Below are positions 47,540-59,500 of a DNA stretch of 64,000 nucleotides, piece after piece. The notes under the pieces are model-generated. The model was not told the DNA's origin, did no database searches, and was given only the letters and a program-made list of their open reading frames with translations. Origin of the DNA: Parapristionchus giblindavisi. Its lineage: Eukaryota; Nematoda; Chromadorea; Rhabditida; Diplogasteridae. The stretch is from the NCBI GenBank assembly GCA_943737045.1, contig CALSFV010000017.1:248001-312000 (forward strand), in the 5' to 3' direction. Each line of letters opens with the position of its first letter. The stretch's first letter is position 1. The position numbers and the translations under genes were made by a program.

Positions 47540-50500
47540 TTAAGACGTTTCTTGGTTAGTCAATTGATTTAATTGTTCATCTAAATTTGGCTTGTCCATT
47601 TCTGTCTCCAGTTCTTCCTGGTCTCCCGCAACTTTCTCCTAAATAGAAAATACTTTTAAGCTCGTATTATAGAAACAAGATCTATAATATTGGCTGTTTT
47701 AGTCACAAAAAAAATCGAGAAAGTTATACCGTTTGAAATAATCAGGATACTTTTGATAGATACTGTATTTATAAAGCGCAAAAAATACAATATTCATGTT
47801 CTGCCAAACAAACAAAATATCAGCTTGATTTAAGATGACATAGTGTTCTTTACCTCTTGTATAGGTACATAACGTTGAGGTCCAAATGGAACACCATAGT
47901 AGCCCAATCCGGTTGCTCTACTCATGAAATCTGATGAAAAGAGAATGTGATATGATAATCATAAAACTTTTTGAATACATCAATAAATTGAGTCAGAACT
48001 AAAGCTTTATGAAAGAAATGTAAACAAATAACATTTTAAGACCTATAATGAAGTTTAAAATAATTTTAAAAAAATAACCTTCATTAATGATATTTGACAT
48101 ATCCGTGTTCTTCTTGATCTGCTTTGCGACCTAAAACGTATTTAATTTCCTGGACATGATTTGAAAATGTGTACATAACATTACTGAAGACAAATGCGTC
48201 CAAATTCTAGCAATCCAATTCTTCTAAATGAGAATACGAGCTTATGAAATGCCTCCATTAGGATCGCATAATTTGGATTTCATTTGACGAAAGTAGGCAG
48301 ATCTCATGTTTGTAAGTTTCGCTTTTTACGAGCGAGAAACGTCGGATAACCAACAGTTCAATAAACACAAAATCAATAGTCAATCAAAGAGGAGAAATAG
48401 CACGTTGATAACAATCAAGAGAAAGGAAACAATATCTTTTCTCTTGAATATTTTTTCTAGCAGCTCACGCATATCTTTTCCTACTGAAATCTTACGAAAC
48501 TGTTCGGATGAGACCATTTCTAGCTCGCAAACAGTTTCTTACTTTCTGTTTTCTCTAAAATACGTTAATATATTTATAATATTTTTATTATATATAGTTT
48601 CGCACTTTTGGATTGCTCAATTTCCTCGGGGCCGGTGGAACGATGTTTTCTCTATCTCTATCTCCAACAAACATTAATTGCTGACAAGCATGATAACTAA
48701 TATATTATTTTCATATACAGTTCTCTCCATCAACAGAATGTCCCCTTCTCATGCAGCAGATAAAAATTCTAAAGCAACGCACCTCAACGTAGTATTCATC
48801 CAAACTTGTTGTTAATGGTGTGGTGAGGTCGAGCTCTTTGCAAGCTCTCAACGCTTCCATTGGAGTTGCGTATTTTGTTTCATTCCCATTTATTGAGAAT
48901 CCTGTAATTGTCTCTTCAAGAAGTATATTCAGAGATGACTCCTGGCCGCCGTACTGAAAAAGGTGCATTCGATTTGTTCGCCGTGATTGATTCAACGAAA
49001 CCAAACTAAGTTGGGCCAATAAAACTAGTTAGAAAAAGTCGATGTAGACAGCGGAGTTGTATAAAACATGTTACGAACGCAAATGAACAATTTTTATTGC
49101 AATTTTTACTATGAGTAACTGCGCTCAATTTCATCATTGCAAATAAAAGTAGAACACCATAAAATGCTTTTCTATTTGTTTTTTTACGAATCATGAAATT
49201 AGACACATTTTCATGAGATCGTGAAAGTGAGACTAACGAAAAAAGTCGTGAAATCATGAATCGCGAAAACATCTCAAGCTGTACCTACCCTGGCAACATA
49301 TTTTCTGTTGTCATGTTGTGTTGTAAGTACAATTGTTACTCCTTTAAAATCTTTGTACTTTATTTTTCCGTTATCACGTTGTTCGTTGAAATAGTCATTA
49401 ATTATTGCAGCAGTGGCTTGGTACGTAATAAAGTTGTTTATTTTTTTATTGGGAATTAATTCTCCAAGTAGATACGGACTTGCAGTTCGCGATACCAATT
49501 TGTCAATTTGACGTTCTCCCACAGATCTTATTACAGCCAGCTTCTCCTCCGATTGTTTGTCAAATCTCTGAAGAGGTATGATCATCAGACATGTTTCGCA
49601 GACAGCAAAAAAACCGATTTTCGATGATTCATTATTTTTTGCTTTAAAGGGAGCGTTACCTCACTCTTCATTGTGCACACTATTTTTCTGTTCTCTAACA
49701 ACGAGAGAGCATTGGGCGTCGAAGAGACCATTGATTGAGGTCACGCCCCTTTGAAGCGCGTTGTAGAAATGCAGCCGCTCATTTTTGTGCAACAACATGA
49801 TAGATCTCACTTATGCAAACACCAAGATTCCCGCCGTGCTCTATAATTACTCCAAAGCTAATTGTAAGCCATCTTGATAATATAGTTATGTTTTAGACAT
49901 TTTTCGTTATATCATGAAAGAGAAATTTCACGAAATACCTCGTTGCGAATCGTTAAAAACATTCTAATGATTGTCATTGATTGATTCGAAAATGTCAAGT
50001 GCAAAACGAGTTTGGAAAGAATATTTGTGGAATTGAATTAATTATTTAAAAAAAATGTATTAGCACACTTACTTTTTGAACCTCATAGTCCTTCTTAATG
50101 TGTTTAAATTTGAATTCTTCTTCTTTGTCCATACTCGTTATGCTTACAGACTTCGTTTTATCGAAGATAAGGCAGATAACTTTACTGCTGATGAATTTCA
50201 TCACAGGATGCACGACTATATTTAAAACTTTGGGCGTTAGATGATTCTTAAGTTTCTTTTTTAGATGCTCCATGACTTCGTTCATGAAGCTTTGAGCTTC
50301 TGTGTCGTCTTTAAATGGATCAATCTCCTCCTCTTTCGTTGTGTCCTTGATTTCATCCGCTGAGGCACTCGCATCTTTGACATATTCTAATGGATCACCC
50401 TCCTTCATTTTCGTCGTCGTTTTGTCTTTAGATTCATCTACGGCGGAAGTCGTCGCTATTTTGCCTTTATTAGATGAATCAATCTCATTGACTTTCGTCG

Positions 50501-53500
50501 TCTTTGTGCCCTTGGATAGATCTGCAGAAGTACTCGCTTCTTTCACTTTTTCTGATGGATCACTCTCCTTCGTTTTCGTCGCCGCTATGTCCTTAGGTTC
50601 ATATAGGGAGGGACTCGTCGCTTCTTTGATGATAAAATAATTATTATAATTTATCGATTCTTGAACAAGATTCTCTTCAGTTTTATTTGGCGTAATTTTG
50701 CTGTCCACCAACATTAGGAACCTTGCACTTATCGTTTCGGAATTGTAAAGTTGCTCAGCATCTTTGGTAAATTCACGAAGTGTTTGGAGGCTACTAAATA
50801 TTTTCAATGCCGTAGTAGCATCTACGGGATCTCGTGAGGTACGAATAGTGTACTCTTTGAGTACATTACCAGCTTGAGTGAGCGCTCTTTTATACATTCG
50901 CCTTACAATTCCCTCAATTTCACCAAGAGCGATATCAGACTCATTCTCGATCTTTTTTCTTGCATCTACATCGTTTCCCAGTTCTTTGTATAATTTCCCT
51001 ATTGATATCCTCGTACTTTCGCCAGCAGCGAAACCTTTAGAAAGGTCTAGTTTCACACCTATTACCGCCGCTTTGCACACCTCATTTACTTTAGTCATCA
51101 GCAGCTGAAAATGTATATCATACCCATATTAAGTTTTAGCTATTATGTTCTAGGAAATTTTATATCTAGTTTCCAATCGTTGAGGTATCCAACAGAGCTA
51201 CCGATGGTTATTAACGTCATGAATCGACTAACAATAAATTCAGTCAAATCTTGCACAGTCAAAAAGTCATATGTATTTTGTAAATTGGAGTTCTCAAGGT
51301 GCTGATGATCGTCTTTCCTCTACAGTGGTGGGTCAACATTCTATGTGCAAAAAGAATATGAACATCGTCATCAGCACCCTTGAGAACCTTGAACCGAACA
51401 TTTGATTTTTGACTGTGCCGGAATTTAGTCGAGTCTTACGCGAACAACCTCATATATTCTTACCATTTTGATCTGCTCCGTGGTTGAACTATTGGTAGCG
51501 GCTGTTATCGTTTGTGCGGATATTGTTTTGAAGATATTGTCTAATTTTGTGCACAACTCAACATGCCTGTTGTTGCCACTAGCCAAACCTTGCTGTAAAA
51601 ACGTTATAGCCAAAGAAATGAAAAAGGTTTTAGGGTTTTTTTCTTCTCGTACAGTTGAAAAAAAAACAAAATGCTGCATTTAGTGGAACTGTAATATAAA
51701 TATTGGCAAATTTTTTCGCCTTGATATCGATCATTTAGTAATTTAGTAAGTAATTAAAAAATCGTACATTAATTCCTCCGGCGGATAATTTTCCAGTCAA
51801 TTTAGATCCGATCGTCGACATTTGCTTCTTTGGAGACGAAATGGACGATAAACCCACTGTAACAAGTGAGGAAACCGTGATAGCGAGCTGAAAAAAGAGC
51901 AAACATAATAAGTAACTGAGTGTAATATTTGCATGGCATCGTCGCAATGTTTAACTAAATCATTTTTGGAATGTACATGGCTTGTTGGTTCTCAAATTGA
52001 AAGAATTGAAAAAACAATACTTCACAAAGTTGCAGAATTCATTGATAAATATTGGATGGTACAATATTGTCTACCCATCCACTGCACGCACACGTCGACA
52101 AATAGAATTGAAAAAAAAGCTTATGAAGAACAAAGAAAATCAAAAATCAAAAACAATCAAATCAAAAGATATTGTTGTTATCTCTCTAGCTCGTCTTCAT
52201 CTAGTTATTCTGTGAAACAGTGAAAGTTTGTGATAATGCGAAAGCGAAAAAAAATTGCAACACTTTAACAAAAACATTTCTACCGAACATCGAGTCCCAC
52301 CTTGTATTTGGAGTATTCCTTCCAGGAGCAATCATAAGTGAACCGACAATTAACCATGGACATCATCTTTGACATACCTAAAAAAACAGAAATAAAAGTT
52401 ACTCCTATTTTTTTGTGTAAAGGACAACCATTTTCATAAACTATTAAATTGCTCTCAAAACTGTTAAATTTATTCTACAAAAAAAGTTTTTCCTAAATTT
52501 TAGATATGGGTCGCTCTGAATTCCATGAAAGTAGGACCGGCGATAAGATCCTTCCCATTGATTTTGATTTTCATATTGATACTCACATTTATAGGCCCAA
52601 GCTAACTTAACTCTCCTCATTGGCAATACTCTCTCGTAGATAAAGAAAGCGAGGGAGTGTGGCCAGAGCGGAGAGTTTTTTTATAGCTTGGGGTGTTGCT
52701 TTAATATTGTTAAAGGCTTAAAACGTAAAGTTTTAAATGGATCATTTACATGTTTACTATAAAATGGCTAATTCTAAAATAATTGAAATATACTATGAGT
52801 AATTTGAAAATTTATAAAATGGTGAAGTTACCAACCTTCCCGAGTCAAAAAGTTGTTTACACCAGCACCAGTTCCAACGAAAAAGAAGTTAACCAGTGCA
52901 CCAGCCACTGCTTGCAAAACATCCATAGATAATACATTTGCCATACGTATCCAATATTTATCGCTCCACTTTTCTTCGCGTGGCACAATTATCCTTGATA
53001 ATCCGTTCATCGCGAAAACGGACTTTTCTACAGAGGAAACTTTGTTTTCCCCTTCAGTTTTGTCGTTGAGTGTCTTAAAGAGTTTTAGGGTTTAATTGTG
53101 TGTAATCAACGAATATCATATGCATTTGTGTAAGGTACAGAATGAGTTGCAAGAGACACCCCTAAACACCCTATCGAGAAAAATGTTCGTGAAGAAAAAA
53201 CAAGAAAAAAAGTTTTCGGATATACTTCTTAAAGAATTAAAGTGGCATACCGCGTATTCGATATTGGGTGAATCTTGAGCGAGATGTCCGCTTGTGATAT
53301 TTTGAATATTATTATTCATCCATCTCAGGTTTTCTGGCGTAAAGATCATGCTAGCATTACGCACTTTCATCGGCATATTTTTGAATGCACCTACTAAATC
53401 GTCAGTGTAATCAATGACAGATTTGACCCTTCTCCCTGGTAGGATATCTTCTGCTACTAGTTCATTCAGTAGCTCTAAATGAGGATTTGCTTTGAGTCGA

Positions 53501-56500
53501 AGGACGTACTTTTCCAGCGCAGTATTGCCAGCAATTTTCTCTTCATCTGTTATTTCATTTTTACGTTTTGTTCTTCTGTCGTAAGTGTTTTTAAGTTCCA
53601 CATATGCTAATTGATTCATAAATTGTACAGTCAAAATGGCCTCAATGATGGGTGCGTAAATAGGCTTAACCATTGTAAGTAGCTCATTAAAATCATATTT
53701 CATTAATTTATATCGATATTCGCCATGTATTTCTATTCGTTTAAAATATTGGCCATCTACCATCGTTTTCAGGAATTGATCGATAAATCTATCGCCTAGT
53801 TTGAAAGCTTTCAAGTTGTTCACAGTAAGCGATTCTTCGCTGACATAACTATCGTTCCCTAAGGTTTTCTCATTGACTCTACTCTTTTCAAAGAGATGGA
53901 TAACCTTGTACTTCTTTAAGAACTCGATCAATTCATTGTCCATTTTGTCAACGAGTAGTTTATCGCACACAATTTTGCTATCGTCGAATAACAGCTCATC
54001 AAAAGATATATAAGGCAAATCAAAGTAAACATCTTGGTCAGTGAAATCCTCGAATGAAATAATTTTACAATCAATAAACATATGCTCATTCAACGTCATG
54101 CCCGGATTTTCGAATTCAAATGATTCGTTCAATTCCTGCAAGTACTTTAGATCAATAGTATAATATTGTGTTGGTTCTCCAATGACATGTTTAAGAACAA
54201 GCTCCTGCCAAAAATCTTTTCCATTTCGAGATACGAAAGTCGAGTTGGTATTTCCAGAATCAATCCAAGTACCATAAGAGAATATATTTTGCAATTTATT
54301 TCGTAAAGAGTAATCTCCGTCTGTAAAGAGTTCTTCGCGCTTAGCTGAGTACTCCTTCAGAAGGTCAAATAGATTTGGAATTCCGTATTTTCGACCAACA
54401 TAATCGCATTCGTTCTTGAGAGACACGAGTCTATTTCGGTCTATTTCAAAATCATCGGAAATTTTCCCCTCTTCCTGAAAATATTCAAGAATAATATGTG
54501 CAACAGGCTCTGTCATGTTTCCGGCCATAATCACGTCTTCCGAAATCCGAGATCCTATCAAAGCGTTGATTGAATTAATAAATACTCCGTACATTGCTAT
54601 ATTAGAGAGCTGCTGATCGTGGAATGCTTCCACATGAAATATTTTTAAATTTGTCCGCTTTATTTCCAATTTATCAATGATTATTTTTGCATATGTATGA
54701 CGGAATATCCGATCATTGAAACCTCGACGCGCTCGAATCAAATATTCTATTAACTTCTTACACTCTGCATTTACTGCACTGTTGAAGCTTTGACCAGAAT
54801 CTCTAATTTGATGGATTAAATACCCGGACATATAGTAATATACTTCAGGAGCTAAATGAGGACAATTTTTGAGAATATTTTCGAGCTGTTCTTTGGCTTT
54901 TTCCCTTTTGCCTGATATTTCAAGATTCGATACGGCCAAAAGAAGCTGTCGCCCGGGATTCGTTACTACGTCGCTCAATTCTTTGTAAATATTTTCAAAT
55001 TCTTTAAATTCAGATTCCAATTTGGCAATTCTATCTCTCTTCTCATATTCCATGTTAACTATGAATTCAGTTCGTTCGTCCAACCAAAGTGCCCAATTGT
55101 CAATCATGGAATTGATATAAATGTCTGCCAAGCTTTCAGCATACACTAGTTTTCCGTCCTTCTTTAGAGTCTTCAATATATTGTGCTTAACTTTGAAAAA
55201 ATCCACGAATTTTTGGTAAATTTTTTCCTCGATGAGTAATTTTTCATTATAATTTTTCACAACTTTTGCAATGCGGTTCTCCTCTCTAAAATCGCGATCG
55301 TTTTTCAATTGTACAATACTGCGTGGTTCTTTTTTGTAAGCAATTATTTGTCCACTTCCAACCTCTCCTTTTCGAGCAGCTCTGCCGTATGCCTGCAGCA
55401 GACGTAATTAATAGGCAATATCATTGACAAAAATGCATCGCGAGGCACAGTCAGTCGAAATGGATCAACAAGCCAAGATGGAAATGGATCAACCCAGTCA
55501 CGAAACATCCACTAAAGCTGATTAAGTAGATTTAATGTCAACGCCAATGACAAGGGCTCCAAAATATTCATTCGAAGCGTTAATGATGTGCGCAAATGTA
55601 TATAGAGGTCAATGGCAGGACCTTTTCCAAATATTAAGCAACAAAGAAAACTAGTTTTTGTCTTATTCTAACAATAAGATTGGCAATTTCGCATATTGAA
55701 ATTCCGCATATGCAATTCTAGTTTTGGAGTTTTGTGGAAACGAGAAAGCGATAAATTCACCTAAAATTGCTACTCACCTGATCTTCAATTCTGCAATTCT
55801 CAGGAATAAATGCGACAATCACATGAAGCCCTCCATTGTCTAATACTTTTCTATCCAGTTTCAAGTCCATTCCACGACCAGCAAGGTTTGTTGCGATGAT
55901 CAACTGTTTCGGGGGCAAAGCGCCCTTTACTGCTATTTTTTCATGCTCACGCATGAAAATATGCAAATGTTCATATTGTTTTTCGATCAAATTTTCCTTA
56001 TCAAATCCCATTTTCAACATTTTTACACTGGCAACACTTTCAGCGACAATTAAAACAGATCTTTCGGCCATGAGCACCTTATTTGCCTCTTCACGAATCG
56101 TTGACATCCATTTGTCTGCGTTATCCAAAATAAACGATTCATACTCTTCAAATTGACTTGGCTTGAAGGGGCAAATTTTAACGACATCACATGCGTACAG
56201 TGTTTTTAGCATATGAGCCTCGGCTTCCCTTCCCAACGTACCGGTGAACCCATACAGTTTTCTATTTTCTTCGCCTATCATATATGTTATGTTGGATATG
56301 TAAACTGCCTTGAGACTCATCATGGTAAATTTGCAACCATGTTTGAGTTGAATAAACTGATGTAATCCCTCATGCCATTGAGCGGTGGGTTGATCCGCCC
56401 CAGTTCCCTTGTCGATTATTACTACTCTATGGTAAAGATCTGTTGAATTATCCGACCTGAACAAATATAGGCGTTATTATATATGCGTTATTATTATATT

Positions 56501-59500
56501 ACTATTAAAGCTGTTGAAACAATGTTTAAATGTCTATTGTAGATGTAAGTCTATGATTTTCAAGATCATCAAATTGTATACTCAAAATTTAATTGTTATT
56601 GCATACCGATCAACATCCAGAATATAATCGTTCCCTTCTTCCATTTCCAGCGCCATCTTTGCGTTATCGATAAGCTTAGTAAGATGAGCATCGATGAATT
56701 TATGTAGAAACTCCGGACAATCAATGCATCGAGTGCGATTGAATTCTGTTTCGAAACCAAATCTAATCAATTCTTTCGTTTCTTCATCAATTTCAGTTTC
56801 ATCCAAGCTGTTGATTATTTCTAAGCCTTTTTCGAAATCCTTCAAAATCCGACAATCTTCTCCAATCAATCCTTTATTAAATAATAATTTATGAACATCT
56901 TCTGTCCAGTTATCTTTTAGAAGCATTCCATGAATATCTCGAATTACCGAATCTCGAATTCGTTTTGTTGAAAAAGTCTGGATAGAAAAGAGAATAAATT
57001 AGTGTTGGAGCAAGTGATAAAATATTTTAAAATAGGGTTGACTATAGCGCACTATTCATTGCAGGCCCGCAAGGCCCGCAATGATTTTACAACGCACTGC
57101 GGGCCCCATCACTAGCAATAGAGAGTCAAGGTCATTGCGGGCCCGCAACCCCGAATAGCCATCTCTATTTTAAAACACATGAACCTCTTTAACGGAGACT
57201 TCATCCACAGGCATATTGACTTCTTTCCAAATGAAAATAAAAAGAGTTAAAAGTCTATCCATTAACGAAATGTTGTGTGACAGATACAACGTGTTATTAC
57301 CATTGTCTAACATCATAGAATCCACCTGAAATACATACAGATTTAGTTGAATTCATTTCGTATTATATAAGAATAAATTATAATAAATATATGTAGGCAG
57401 AAGATATTTTATATAGGCCAGATGAAATAATTTTCAATGATGGTACAATATCACGCCAGTCACGAGAGAATTGAGCTCAGAGTGGGAATGAAGCAAAATC
57501 GTGAAATGAGTTAGGACCATTTTTGGACATCTCTAGGCATGCCCTACCAGCCCCCAAAGTCTCATTGTGCAATTTTCATTTTGGGGCTCAATACACCGGT
57601 TCGGTAAGGTGAAGTCCCAACTTTGAGCACGAATTTCTCGCTTCTGGTGCGTTTAAGCGAAAAAGTGTCACAAGAGTGACCCCCGCTCTTTTTTCGAGCT
57701 CTATCGATCTAAACAAATCAGAGATCATGAAAATGTCTCTGAACAGAGCTACACTTCGAAGCAAATAACTCAAAAATTTAGGAAAAGGAGGTGCCCTTCT
57801 TCCAGTATGTTATTAAGTTTTTTAATGCGCTTTCGAATGAGTGGCTTGCGAAAAAAATACGTTAATGCGTTCGTATGGTTCATCAGCTTGCAAATTTTCT
57901 GATGATTTGAAATCATTTTCGCCACTCCACAATCTCTCGTTTCGCACACTCTCTCGCCGGAGAGTGAAAGAAATGCAGGGAAGAAAAAGGAAGAAAACGA
58001 TATGTTTCATTCCGCATCGTGCGCTCGAGACCGTGCGGTGCAGAATGGAATGGAATGGAATGAAAAGGAAGGGGCGAGAGAGTGTGTGAAATGAGAGATT
58101 GTGGGTGGCGAAAATGACTTCAAATCATCAGAAAATTTCCAAGGGGATGAACCATACGAACGCATTAACGTATTTTTTTCGCAAGCCACTCATTCGAAAG
58201 CGCATGAAAAACTTAATAACATACTGGAAGAAGAGCACCTCCTTTTCCTAAATTTTTGAGTTATTTGCTTCGAAGTATAGCTCTGTTCAAAGACATTTTC
58301 ATGATCTCTGATTTGTTTAGATCGATAGAGCTCGAAAAAAGAGCGGGGGTTACCCTCGCGATAGTTTTTCACAGAAATGCACCTGAACCGAGATATTTGA
58401 GTTCAAAGTTGGGACTTCGCCTTACCGAACCGGTGTATTGAGCCCCAAAATGAAAATGAGACTTTGGGGGCTGGTAGGGCATGCCTAAAGATGTCCAAAA
58501 AGGGTCCTAACTCATTTCACGATTTTCGCTCCATTCCGAAGAATAGCCATTTTGGCTCAATTCTCTCGTGACTGGCGTGATATAACAGTTACGTAAAGGG
58601 AGCGTTACCTTTCTCAATGGTCTCTTCATTGCGCACACTATTTCTCTGTTCTCTAACAACGAGTGAGCGTAGAGCGTTGAAGAGACCATTGAGAGAGGTT
58701 ACGCTCCCTTTAACAAAATATTGTAAAAATTTCGGCAAAATTAGAACAATTGAGAATTTCCGATTGTTTAATATAAATTAAAATTACTGAAACCTCATCT
58801 ATGATAAGATTTTGGACATCTCGTTTAATGAATCCTTCTTCCTCATAAAATTGACCGAGCAGGTAATCACGCTGGAAACTACTTAAGTCTCCGTAAATTA
58901 CTTGATTATTCCGATAAACATCCGCTCTTTTTACTTGATCATGTTCGATAATGTGTGACACCTGAAAGTGAATAGAGGGGTAAAGGGGATAGTCTAAAAC
59001 CAATCAAAAGCATCGTGATGTAAAACAGTTTTAGAGCACTACACCCACCAATTTCCTGGAAATTTTACATGATATTTGATGTACTTCTTATATAATCCTT
59101 AAAAAATAATACCTTGATGTCGAAAAAATTGAAAATAAACACACTGTCCTCGTCGGTTGCATCTCTCTTAGCGAGAACCGAATTGCTTGTTATGATGTCA
59201 ACCTGAAAAAAATGTCAGCATGAGTACAGGAACAAGGTAAAGGAAACGAAGTTACAATAATTTACAAATTCTGAATATATTTTTATATGAGGTCAACTTT
59301 TTTTCGGCTACCTGCAGAAACGAACATATTATAATATATTCGGCTTCGAATCGAAAATTCCACTTTTTTACATTAGGGTGACATGCAGATCAGTATAGGT
59401 TATGGTAGACACTCACATGTTTTATTAAAAGGTCACGGGTTCAAAAGGTAGGCACGGCAAAAATTTTTTGCTGTCTTGTCCCATACGAAAATTTTGTCCA

